Source: Sipunculus nudus
Lineage: Eukaryota > Annelida > Sipuncula > Golfingiida > Sipunculidae
Reading direction: 5' to 3'
Length of the DNA: 64,000 bases
Assembly (NCBI GenBank): GCA_026874595.1
Contig: CM049313.1
Span: 18,039,508-18,103,507 of the forward strand
Of the stretch, positions 38,263 through 49,279 are shown in pieces. The number at the start of each line of letters is the position of its first letter. Positions within the stretch are counted from its first letter, which is position 1. The position numbers and the translations under genes are program-made. A model generated the notes under the pieces. It was not told where the DNA came from. It worked only from the letters and a program-made list of their open reading frames with translations, and searched no databases.

Positions 38263-38789
38263 GGTGAGTTAATAATCTTGATAACAGTTAATCCTCATTA
38301 ATAGCCCAGAAAACTATGAGCCAACGGCGCTATAGTGATGGTCTTTTGTTTGGCGGCTTTCCATTCGCTTGTCCGTTCATTTGTCTATTAAACTGGAATG
38401 TTTAGAATTTGTGTGACATATGATTTTTAAAAAAACATCGGCATATCCTTTGATGTCCCAAAGATCTCGTACCAAAGAGAAACCTGGGCCACTAAAACTT
38501 CGTTCCTTTAAAGAAAACCTCCTTCTTCCGTTTAAAAAACATTTTATGCTTTAAAAATGTCCATTATGAAATCCACTGGTGCTGTTTTATGATATTTGTT
38601 AAAAACAGTTCTTATGTATTTCTCATATACAAGCCAGATATTAGGAAAGATATTTATTCCTTTAACATGATAATTGTTGAAACGACAGATTTGTTTGTAT
38701 GATATCTTTTTATTTTATAGCAATTCAACTGTATACCTGAAATGAGATAAGAATTTTGTATATTTTTTAGTTATAAAGGCAATGCTTAA

Positions 38790-39740
38790 AGAGCGGATGC
38801 CATATAGTGATCAACCCGTCCGTATGTCCTTCTGTGCGTCTTTCTCGATATCCTTCAGTTTTGTTTCTTGATTATAACAGATCGATTTGGATCAGTTTCA
38901 GACTTACATTATATATAGGGTCCACCACTTAAGCAAGAACACTATTCATTTTTGGGTAATGAGGTCAAAGGTCAACGTCACATAACCCATTTATTAAGAA
39001 AGATTGTGGATGCATTTTTGGACAGATCCTTCATTCCGAGTCTTTTATCTAGCAAACAAAGGTGACCTGTAAATAGGAAATGAACCTGCTTGATTTTTGG
39101 GTTACAAGATCAAAGGTCAATGTCACAGTGGCCAACTGTCCACATATTTGTTTCTAAATGATAACTACAGTCTGAATCAACATATTGGTTTCAAACTTGA
39201 TTATTATATGGCCCAGCACTAAAGTAAGAACCCTTTTGCTTTTGCTTTTTGGGGTGAGGAAGTCAAAGGTCAAGGCCACGGGACATTTCTTTAACAAGAT
39301 TATGGCTGCTTTTTATGCCAAATTTTTTCATAAATTTGATCACAGGACCCACTTTGTGGAAAAGCTCATAAACATATCCTGAAATACATAATAAATATCA
39401 GCTGAGCACAATGAAAAACAGGTCACTTGTTTCCAATTTGCGACGTCCTACATCACAGACCTTTCTGATGTCACTGCTGTCCCTTGAAAGAGCTGTTACA
39501 ACCATAGGCATGGAAGGCCTTCTGTGTGGGCTCAACATCATCCATGTTTGACCATGTCCTAGACCTTCATAAGGTGTATTAATGCTGCAAGTTTGTTGGC
39601 TATACCTTTAACTCTTTTTTAGTTATTGCGTTAACAAATGTTTGATGGACGGACGGATAGACAGAGGGAGAGAGGGACGAACGCTCAACATTTCTATGTC
39701 CCCCGCCGACGGAGCCTTCGGCGATTGCGGGGAACTTTAA
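38790..39740. repeat. AGGTCA-rich interspersed repeat with internal ~150-bp units
   Basis: The core has three diverged units, each containing two AGGTCA-like half-sites with one base between them. The first, at 38,962-38,974, is a perfect AGGTCA-A-AGGTCA, and the others are at about 39,107-39,119 and 39,260-39,272. The right end has GGACGGACGGATAGAC and a GC-rich hairpin in CCCCCGCCGACGGAGCC...GCGGGG. The left end has the roughly inverse CCCGTCCGTATGTCC. Similar fragments occur at about 35,820-35,890, 38,310-38,470, 40,690-40,860 and 49,280-49,750. No coding capacity is seen. Confidence 0.7.
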
Positions 39741-41617
39741 ACCATTTCTAAATTAACAAGGCAGGTATATTTTAATGTTATCTTATTCTCACTTGATTAG
39801 GTTTAGGTGCAATTTTAGTTTATTTTATTTTTTTTTTTCTACTTGTATTTTTGTCATGTTTCAGATTCATTTACAAGTCGAAATACACATTTCTCCCAAA
39901 AGTCACTTTCGTATTGGTAGCAGATTAGGTTAACTAATTAAGCTAAAGTGCTTTAGGTCTGTTCTGTGACTGTGAGTGTGTGTGTGTGTGTCATGGTGTG
40001 TGTACACATTTCTCACATTCCCGTTTGGCGGGGGATACAGTCCTCTTGACATTTTTCTAGTTTGTATTTTGCACCCTCTTAAAGATTTCAATGTACCAAC
40101 AATAAAACCATGTGACCTGATCCAAGAAATTACACTAATAAACACAGGTGATTTGATTTTGTCTGATGCCTTTATGAGACATTATTTTCTTTGCACTGTG
40201 CAGTCAAACACCAGTAGTCCCACACTTGAATGAATGGTGTCAGTGCTTGACATTAATTTCTTGATCAGAGTTTGATGGTTTCTGATTCCAAGTAGTAGTT
40301 CAAGGCCATTTGAACTATCCTGTTGAAAAGGTTTGAAAGGATCGTACATTATTAGTTATCAACAACTTGCTAATTGAATATAATTGAGGGTTCACCAACA
40401 TTTTAAACAGGTTAAGAAAAAGATGTATTCCTCAGGGTCTGGGGTATACCTTTAAAAGAAACAGCTTTCCAGAGCTCTAAAGAGAAAAGGGCAAGGACAG
40501 AACGATTCGGCTGGAATCAGCCGCAATTTGATGCAAGTGTTTTAGACCAGGGAGGAACTAGTCAAGGGCTGCCTTGTCCAGACTGAAAATTCTAAAACAC
40601 TGGGGCTGACTGTCCAGAACCCAGCAGTTGTTGGTGTAATCATCGGTAAGTTTAAGTTCATATTATCATTATTTCTTCAGAAAATGTATTTTGCATTCTT
40701 TAGATTAGTGTTTGGACTGTAGGTCATCTGAGCTGTAGTAATGGTCCATTGTCTGACCTTTGTCTCAGCATAAATCCAGCTGGACGTCTGTGATCAAGGG
40801 AGGTTTTGAAACCTACCTGGACCTATGAATCCAAAATTGAACCTACATTAGATATTCTGAAGCTCTGCCAAATCAAAACCTTAGTAACTGCAACTTTGTT
40901 GAGAAAATAATGAAAAAACTGTTTTTATTAAAAGTCTATTGTAACACTTCCTGACTGCTTTCTATGAAAACTTCTGGTGCTGTTTACCCTATTTATTTCT
41001 ATTATACCTGCCATGAGTTCAGTACTGCATCATGTGTAGAAATAATGGTCTAGCACTTAAATAATCTTGTCAACAGAGCAGGACAGTCATTTACTCAATG
41101 AACAAGGTAATTGTATAAGCTAGTGAGTTATTTTTCAAACGCTATTCCTGTATTTTTCATGTTCAAATCATGCACATCCTATGTGTTATTAATAGAGATG
41201 GGCGGTTGAAGAAATCTCCCTATAGTTCTTGAATCATAGGTAAAGGAAACAGGCCACAGGTTTTTATAATGAAGTAAGTTTATTCTTCTTAGGCTCTTTT
41301 CTGCATTTCTTTTATGAAAATATTACAAATAAACTTTTCATAATGATGAACTGTGACTCCACAGACAACACAATTTATCAGTGTCCCACACTTTAACTGT
41401 TAGTTTCTTAATCATTAGTAAATGAAACGAATTGTTCAGCTCGGGGTTGAAGGTCATGTTTACGACTGTATAAATCAGCAATCCCTTACTCTTATCATAT
41501 TTCATAAATGTGTAAATTTGAAGATAAGAAATGTCTCTCTGATATATACAGTTAAAGGTCAGTGTCAGAGACAACAGATAGTAATTTTTAAGTGGATCTG
41601 TTTGCCCCAGGGTCCCC
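39741..41617. other. Interval without a recognised gene; one exon-like segment
   Basis: A (TG)n tract lies near 39,975. At 40,440-40,640 an exon-like stretch (reading RTERFGWNQPQFDASVLD in one frame and TLGLTVQNPAVVGVII in another) ends at the donor-like ATCG/GTAAGT. The two frames are separated by a stop, so if it was ever an exon it is now broken. I recognise nothing else here. Confidence 0.35.
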
Positions 41618-44600
41618 TAATTTTTTTATTTTTTTTATTATGAAAATAATACATGAGATACATACATACAACATATATAATACATTACATAGATACATGA
41701 CGTAACAAATTGCAAAACAATAACAAATGAATCTAGCACGTGTTATTCATTTTGTAAATGAGATGGAAAAACAAGTTTATAATAATAGAGTATAATATTA
41801 TTTTCTTAAAAGTTTTACATCTGCAAGGTTGCAGTTTACTTTTTTGTCTATATTTCTTAATAGAAAAAAGTGATATATACATAAAAAATAGCAAAATACT
41901 GTTATGTCTTTAAGATGCAAACTAGATTGTACCATTTATTATTATGTTGGTTGAGTTTACCTCTTTTGATTGCTATCATTCATTCTATTAAATATATTTC
42001 ATTTATGATTTCAAAAAAAAACTTTCAAGTCTGGTTTCTTCTTGTAACATCTGCAATTATATGTATATTTCTTTACAACTAGACAAAGCATATTCAGCCA
42101 AACATTTTTACTGTTACATATTTAATGGTCACTATGTTTGAAGATTTCGCATTTAAGATTCTCCAAATGTCCGTCCACAATATAACTGTAAATGGGCCTT
42201 CGCAAAAAATGTGTGCAAGAGTTTTATCTTCTTCTTTTCAGAAGGTGCATTCGCCTGTATTAATAATACGTATTTTATGTAGGTAAGGGTTTAATATAAG
42301 TGTTCTATGTAATATATAATATTGAAACATTCGTAATTTTGATGATATTGTGGTTTTATAAAATTTGGAGAAACCCAGGTAGACATTGTCATCCAAGATG
42401 TTTAATTCATCTGACCATTTTTTAAATGCTTTTTCAGGTTTAACACTATGCTTGTTAACAATACTATTGTATGTCTGTTTTGTATTTTCTTTGTTTAGAA
42501 ATTCTTTTAAATTAATGTCTAATTCTATTGGTGCTAGCATATGTTTATCTAACCTTGGAAAATTAGATTAGTTTCCACTTGTTTGGTATTGCTATTAGTA
42601 AACTAGCATAATTGAGAAAATCAATCTTACATCTGTATTTATTACATATTTCTTTATAACTCATGAACTGTATTTTTGTTTGTTTTAACAGGTCTTTAAT
42701 GTATAAAATTCCACTATTATACAGATATTTATAAAGTAAGTTTTGGTTTGTACTTTTATATGAGAATTAAACCAAACACATTGCCACCAGATATCTTCAT
42801 ATGAATCTGGCTTATAATAATTATAGTCACACAAATAATTCAAAATTTCCTCCCAGAAAGGAGCATTACAAGTCATTATGGCTTTAACATCTTCACGTGC
42901 TAAGTTACAGTTGAATGATGCCTCTCTAAGTTTTAAAAATCCTAAGAATGTTTTTCTTCAAGAATTCTATGGGTTTTTTTAGCAATCTTTTAATCCATGT
43001 TAATTTTAGTGCTGCGATTTTGGATGAAATATGAAACATACTTAAACCCCCTTTTACCATAGTTGCAATTAATGTTTGTCTTTTTATTTAATCTGCTCGT
43101 TTACCCCATATAAATTTATAAAGACGAGTTTCTATTTGTTTCATAAAGGCTCTAGAAGGGGTAGGTAACACTGACAAATTATATATTAATTGTGAAAATT
43201 CACAAGTTTTAAGTAAATTACTTTTGCCGAGCGGTGTGAGTTTTCTACCATTCCAAATGGATAAAATGTTATTTATTTTTTCATTAACAGGTTTGAAATT
43301 TGCATGTGATACATTCTACAAAGAAGGAGAAACATTCACTCCCAACAACGTCACACCGACCTCAGAGTATGTCACACCTAATTTTTTTATAAGGTTTTTG
43401 TTCAAATGATTACCCTTTCTTAACGGCATTAAAACTGAATTATCTTCATCAATCTTAAGGCCAGAAACTTTTTTAAAATTTTCGAACAAGTGTAGTTTTT
43501 CCTTTATACTCTGATGATCATTTACCAAAACTGTTGTATCGTCTTCATATTGTATTGTTTTACTTTCTTTAAAATCCACAGGTATACCCTTTATACTTTC
43601 TTCTGATCTTATTGCAATTGCTAATGATTCTATATTTAGTATAAACAAGTAAGACGATAATGGGCACCCTTGTCTTATCCCTGTTGTAACCGACAAAAAA
43701 GGTGAACTGTATCCATTATTTATCACACAACTTGAGATATTTTTGTTTACAGTTTTTATCATGAATATAAAGTTAGCAGTGAAATTAATTAAATTTAAAA
43801 TTTTATATTAGTAATCCCATTCTAAAAAATCAAAAGCTTTTTCAAAGTCTATTGCCGTTAACATTGTTTCTAATTCATTATGAACAGCATATCTTATGAA
43901 ACTTGCAATTTTACTTATATTTTCCCTTATGTATCTATTTTTCATAAAACCTGTCTGATTTTCATTAATTAAGTCTGGTAAAAAAAAATTTATTCTCTTT
44001 GCTATAGTTTTAGTAATAATTTTACTTTTAGAAGTGTTATTGGTCTCCAGTTTTTAACATATGACAAGTCTTTTCCTTTTCTTTGGCAACAAACCAATGG
44101 TCACTTGTCTCTGTGTCATAGAAAATTTACCGACTTCGAAAGAATACTTTATTGCTTTTAGAAAATAATATTTAACATCATTCCAAATGAATTAGTAAAA
44201 TTCGGCAGTGAGACCATCACTACCTGGGGATTTATTGTTTTTCATCTCCTTTAAGCTTTTAAATAATTCTTCCTCTCCTAATTCATCTGCCCAATCTTTG
44301 TTCATCTTAGGTATCATATCAATGAATTTTACAACAAAGGATTTAAAATGTATGCTACTCATATTTTTTCAAGTATAGAGTTGCTTGTAGAAATTTTCCA
44401 TACCTCACAATATTCCTTTTGGGCCACATACTTTTATACCATTTATAATCAACTTATTTATAATTTTTCTCTTATAATCACGTTTCTCTAGATAAAGAAA
44501 ATATTTAATTGTCTTTTCTCCTTCTTCATACCATTTAATATTGCTCCCTTTGTTTTTTCTTCCATTAGTTTTTTCTAGTTTACATTTGACAGAGTTTATT

Positions 44601-45590
44601 TTTATTTTCATATGAAAAGTCTAAGTTTTGGAGTCTATTTATTTCTTTTTTTCCAATTCAGCTACTTTACATTTAGTTTTCTTTTTAGAATAAGTGCAAT
44701 AATTAATAGTTGATCTCTTTATGACAATTTTAATTATATCCCAGAGTAAACTTGGATTTGTGCCCTTATTATCTGATATTGTGTTTTTTTATAGTTTGTT
44801 TAATCATTTCTACGTAATATTGATCTTGAAATAATGAACTATTGAATTTCCAAAAACCTGGACCTCTAACCTCTAATCTTTTAAACATAAGGTAATACCA
44901 TTATAATCAGTTCTATATCCTGGCACAATATTTGTTGACTCTATAAAACCTATTAGTCCTGATGATATTAAAAAATAATCTAATCTACTAACTATCCAGG
45001 TTGGGTTAGTACGTGCCCATGTGTATTTTTGTGTATATTGGATACATTGTCTCCAAATGTCAATTATATCTAATTCTTCGTCCATTCATTTATTTGTTTA
45101 CGAGTTTGGTTATAAGGGCAATGATCACTGTCAATTCTGTCTATGGAGGGATTTAAAACACTGTTCCAATCTCCTCCCATTGTAATACTTTTATTTCCGA
45201 TATTTTCAATTCCATGGAATAATTTATCAAAGAAGATCTCCTCTGAATTATTAGGTGCATATAAATGACATAGTGTTAATCTTTTATTAATTAGAGTAAT
45301 ATCTAAAATAATAAACCCCCAATTATAATCATTGATTACATTGTGTATATCATACGATACATGTTTTTTTATTAATATAGCCACACCTCTCGAATTATTG
45401 CTTCCACTGTTAATAAATAAACTATCACCCCACTCACCTCTCCACCGGTTAAGGTCTTCAGGTAGACTGTGCGTTCATGCAGCATAATAATGTTATATTT
45501 TTTTGTAATCAATGAAACAATTCCCGCCTCTTTTTATAACCCTTAATACCCACACGTTCAGTGAAAAATATATTAACTTCTAACATAAAT
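41618..45590 (-). mobile_element. L1/Tx1-like non-LTR retrotransposon, minus strand, inactivated
   Basis: Reading from the high coordinate, the minus strand encodes an endonuclease domain starting at about 45,585 (KRREIVSLITKKYN), with LYAPNNSEE and GGDWNSVLNPSIDR at 45,160-45,260 and LDYFLIS near 44,960. It continues with KWYEEGEKTIKYFLYLEKR (44,460-44,530), PGSDGLTAEFY (about 44,205), and the RT region GIRQGCPLSSYLFIL (about 43,650-43,690). The catalytic box is YEDD instead of YADD. The C-terminal part ends with ILHRTLILNPYLHKIRI and GECTF (42,238-42,330). The 3' end is an A-rich tail at 41,618-41,645. Frame breaks are scattered. ORF1 is absent, so the copy begins at or near the start of ORF2. 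Confidence 0.9.
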
Positions 45591-45674
45591 AGTTTAAAAA
45601 AAAATAAAGGCTCCCGTGACATATTGATTATATTACCAATACATCACATTAATTAAGTATGGAAAAATATAGAA

Positions 45675-45675
<1 letters not shown>

Positions 45676-45766
<91 letters not shown>
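45676..45766. repeat. (TA)n microsatellite
   Basis: About 90 bases of alternating TA with one C interruption, just upstream of the 5' end of the minus-strand L1-like element. Confidence 0.96.
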
Positions 45767-45769
<3 letters not shown>

Positions 45770-45917
45770 CCAACCTGACTCTATCACATTGTGATTGAAA
45801 AATATTTCCCCTGTGTTACCAATATATCAAATTCTTATAGTAATACTGGTCGAGATCTGGACTCCACAAATAATACAAACATATAACATATATAAATAAC
45901 GATAAGTCTGTGCATAC

Positions 45918-45985
45918 CTTCTGGCTCTAGCAGGTAGTAAGTTCTGCCGTACATGATGGCAGAAAGAGTACAAGCCTGGTTGCAT
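45918..45985 (-). CDS. Candidate first coding exon of an unidentified minus-strand gene
   Basis: On the minus strand an ATG in a good context (AACAGCCATGC) opens MQPGLYSFCHHVRQNLLPAR followed by two or more basic residues, and reaches a consensus donor (AGAAG/GTATGC) after 68 bases, in phase 2. Arg-rich with no acidic residue, it would fit a mitochondrial targeting presequence. Upstream DNA (46,000-46,040) is GC-rich for this window. I did not find the next exon. The L1-like element at 41,618-45,590 would lie in the first intron. It could be chance, since 68 bases is short. Confidence 0.35.
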
Positions 45986-47563
45986 GGCTGTTATTGCTGC
46001 AGTTCATCTGCACTGCGCCTCCTGGCGCTTTTTTTCACGTAATAAGAATCAATTCATATATTTTTTTTCCTTGAAGATGCCATTAGGTATGATTTTTTGC
46101 ATTTTAAAGATACTCAGCAGATTACGTCAGAATAACACAAACGTAAAAAAGAACATAGTGCTTAGTTACCTAGGATGCTGGATGTCAATTAAAATAATAT
46201 GGTATAATCATTCTAAACAACAGCTGGAGAAAGATATTTCCCCTTTCACAGTCGGCTAATGCAAAAGTGTGATCAACATTTGATTTTACACTAATGATGT
46301 ATAATAAACAGGTTGTTTCGCTTTTATAAATATTAATTTGTGAACTACATTTAATGTGGTGACTGTTACATTACTTTATAACATAATATTAAATTTATCA
46401 ATCGTCAATACACATGAAGTTTCTATGTCTGAATGGTCAGTTTTCCATTTGGATGGTGTTGACCTATTGTCATAAGATTATGAATGTTAATCACCCCTCT
46501 TCCCAAATAAATAAGATAAAAAAATCAATACACCCGCTACTACCAGTAGGAAAGGTAAGGTACAATTGTGTTGGGACAACCGTTTTACATTACAAGGTGT
46601 GATTTTTTTAAAATTAAAGAATGCTAATGCTTTTCAATAGCATAAATACAACAGTTACCAAAAATACAACGAAAAAGGCAATGCTGTACTTAAACAGAAT
46701 ACATCAAAACATAGACTGTTTTTTCTATCATCACTCATACCTGTATTGACTAAAGAAAACAGGGAATTCTATAAAAAGCTAAGGACAATGCATGTAGAAT
46801 AGAACTAAAAAAAGTCATCCACATACACTTAAATACTACATTAATAATGTATAATTAATCAAATTGTATCTCTGTATATATATCATTCAGTGAATTAATT
46901 ACGTTACAAGGTGTGGATATGTTTGTGTTAAAATGGTGCTAAAGTTTTTCAATAGCATAAATACATCAGTTACCAAATCTACAATTAAAATAGGCAATAT
47001 TGTACATGAGTAAAATATATCAAAACATATGTTTCTTCTATCATCACTCATACCTGTACTGACTAAAAAAAACAGGCAATTCTGTAAATCAAAATGATAA
47101 TCATAATTGTTAAAGAAGTCTAATCAAACTAGTACATTTTTGTTTTAAGGTGTTGTTAATGTATTGGTATTTACAAAATAGACTAATTACAAGCTTTCTC
47201 AAAACGTCAGTATCATCATGTCAACCAGCAACATAATAATCACCATTAAGTATGAAGCAGATATGTTTAACTGATTCCATTTTTAATGGTATTAGTCTAC
47301 TGGTTTTAGATAGGTATGAATTTCCCCGGGATATCAATACATTGTACACTCACTACGGTCAGTAGCAGAAGTAATCAAGTATGATGCAATCATATCTGGG
47401 CAACAACTTTTCCACAACAAGGAGTGAATAAATTGGTGATTGAAAGCGCCAAGGGTTTTTTCCCAAGTATAGATGCAATAGTTACAAAAAAAATCAAAAA
47501 TTTTAAGCAGTGCTATACATGTGTCGATGTATATATATATATATGTATATATGTGTGTGTGTG

Positions 47564-47707
47564 TGTCACAGGGTGAGAAAGGACTGGTGGGCCGATCGTG
47601 GAATCAAACCCGCACGGCATGCACAGAAGTCCGGCATTCTAACCGCTTTCCAGAAAAGCAAACTTCTTTGGCAAGGAAGTTGGAACGCTTTTATGTGCAC
47701 CGTGACA
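47564..47707 (-). repeat. TRIM 3' LTR
   Basis: 144 bp, ends TGTCAC...GTGACA. The A box region here is damaged (TGGAAAGCGG) and the B box is GGTTTGATTCC, so this copy would be the weaker Pol III promoter of the two. Confidence 0.87.
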
Positions 47708-47792
47708 CTCACCCTCTCTCCAAGGACGTTCTGTCCCCGTGGGACACATCAGTGAACTAGGTGGAGGTAATGACACGATCCACATCTCCCGG

Positions 47793-47810
47793 GCCCCACG
47801 TTGGGCGCCA
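47793..47810 (-). promoter_or_regulatory. TRIM primer-binding site, tRNA-Lys(CUU) type
   Basis: The minus strand reads TGGCGCCCAACGTGGGGC, complementary over all 18 bases to the 3' end of animal tRNA-Lys(CUU), including the CCA. It begins two bases inside the 5' LTR, the normal position. Confidence 0.9.
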
Positions 47811-47812
47811 AA

Positions 47813-47953
47813 TGTCACAGGGTGAGAAATGACTGGTGGGCCGATCGTGGAATCGAACCCGCACGGCATGCACAGAAGTCCGGCATTCTAACCGCTTCGC
47901 CAGAAAAGCAAGCTTCTTTGGCAAGGAAGTTGGAACGCTTATATGTGCACCGT

Positions 47954-47957
<4 letters not shown>
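47813..47957 (-). repeat. TRIM 5' LTR with internal Pol III-type A and B boxes
   Basis: Within the LTR, TGGCGAAGCGG at 47,902-47,892 fits the A-box consensus, and GGTTCGATTCC at 47,859-47,849 fits the B box, 32 bases apart. The flanking bases GGC and GCC could form a D stem. A TATA-like ATATAAG lies about 15 bases in from the LTR start. The tRNA-like part takes up roughly the middle third of the LTR. Confidence 0.85.

Positions 47958-48003
<46 letters not shown>
47958..48003. repeat. (TA)n microsatellite
   Basis: About 46 bases of alternating TA abutting the outer end of the TRIM 5' LTR. Confidence 0.96.
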
Positions 48004-48006
<3 letters not shown>

Positions 48007-48100
48007 AATAAATAAAATGATGTAACTTCTATCAAATTGAATACCTCGTTAACTACAGAAAACAGGCCTTCCTGAAACTATCTGAAAAAGGCGGAATAAT

Positions 48101-49279
48101 ATAACCTAAGGCTTAGACTTGTGTTTTAACCAGTTATCATTAAATGTTAGATATATGGTAAATAAGAAGTATAATTTACTTGTAATAATGGATTATTTAG
48201 AAGGGGGGGCGTAAAAATAATAAAATAAAAATTAATTTCAAAAACATCTTAGACTATCTGTACAGTTAAAGCCCGCCTTTGGAATAACCAGTGCAGTATT
48301 TCGAGTGTTCACAGCTTATATTATAAAGCAATGGGTAATCTGACAGTATTTTCATGAATATAATCAAGATCTGACATCTAAATGATATGTTGATTAACAC
48401 ATGATATAAGAAAGACTTGAAGACATTAAGGTGGAACAAGAAATCAAATGTTCACATTTGGTGAATAGTGGAACAGAGACATTGTTAACCAAACGGCATA
48501 ATGACGGCGCCGCATGGGCCCGATAAATATTAAATATATGGTATCACTTACATGTGACACTTTTGATACAAGTCCCGATGGAAAACATCTAGGCCTACAT
48601 CCTGGATGGAAGCAATTTGAAAGCGTGCACCGGGTCCCGTAATGGTAAAGATACTTCATTGAACCGTTTAATTTTATTTGAGGGTTTCTCTTCATGTGAG
48701 GTACATTTAGTTCGCTCTCCTCCTCCAGCTGGTCCCACTGGCTTTAAGACTTGGAGAATCTTGCGTCTATTTTATCACTTTCTCTGGCATTGGTTTATTC
48801 ATTGATTGTCTTTCATGTTTTTGGTAAGCTCATTTACCATGGGTAATCAAATCGGTTTAACTATATTGGTGTTGACACTTAACATTCAAAATTGTTTAAA
48901 AGTTTATTGGTATTTTGAGAATTACAGACTACAACAGTTACAACAGCAGTTGATATAGAGTCTATCCTTAAGCTTGGTATTCCGATTGATTATTGATAAC
49001 TTATTTATATGGTTACTTGTTTTTAAAAAATCCGAAGGACTTTTTGGCTCCCTTTTTGTCTCGTCTATCAGACTTCAGCGTGACGCATTTTATCGGTTCG
49101 CCCGGGGAGGTGAAGAATGCAATGATAGGCATCCCCCACTCCCTCAGAGCCAAAGCGAAAAACAAGATAGCCATTGCATTAATATTTTATACCTGTTTAT
49201 ACAGGACATGTCATGGTATAACCACCATCCATCCCTCTATCCATTAACATTAAATGTCCACCGCGATTTACTGGGACTT
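48101..49279. other. Interval without a recognised gene
   Basis: Short frames only. The stretch 49,060-49,170 is less AT-rich and reads EVKNAMIGIPHSLRAKAK in one frame, but no motif or splice pair supports it. Confidence 0.4.

Larger units (their letters stand above)
47564..47957 (-). mobile_element. Complete TRIM element (miniature LTR retrotransposon) with tRNA-like LTRs
   Basis: The 394-bp element has two direct repeats, 47,813-47,957 (145 bp, the 5' LTR) and 47,564-47,707 (144 bp, the 3' LTR), which differ at about five bases and one indel. Each starts TGTCACGG and ends CTGTGACA on the minus strand. The internal part is only 105 bp. It contains a primer-binding site two bases from the 5' LTR and a purine tract, GGAGAGAGGGTGAG, directly before the 3' LTR. 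It encodes nothing and would depend on proteins from another LTR retrotransposon. Flanking DNA is (TG)n on one side and (TA)n on the other, so no target duplication can be read. Confidence 0.88.
46594..48100 (+). repeat. Degenerate ~310-bp tandem array, invaded by the TRIM
   Basis: Segments beginning TTACAAGGTGTG recur at about 46,594 and 46,907. Each has CAATAGCATAAATAC, then TCATCACTCATACCTGTA and an AAAACAGG..ATTCTG end. A further copy starts near 47,415 (AACAAGGAGTG, GATGCAATAGTTAC, GCAGTGCTATACATG) and resumes after the TRIM and microsatellites at about 48,022 (CTTCTATCA, then GAAAACAGGCCTTCCTG). Earlier weaker relatives may reach 46,100. There is no coding sequence that I can support. 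Confidence 0.65.

Noticed and set aside
47581-47650. Possible functional tRNA gene (B box present on the minus strand)
   Set aside because: The sequence is part of the TRIM LTR, the arms do not fold into a complete cloverleaf, and there is no acceptor stem.
46594-48100. CRISPR-like array, because of repeated units with spacers
   Set aside because: The units are about 310 bp, diverged and eukaryotic in context, with none of the short identical repeats of a CRISPR array.
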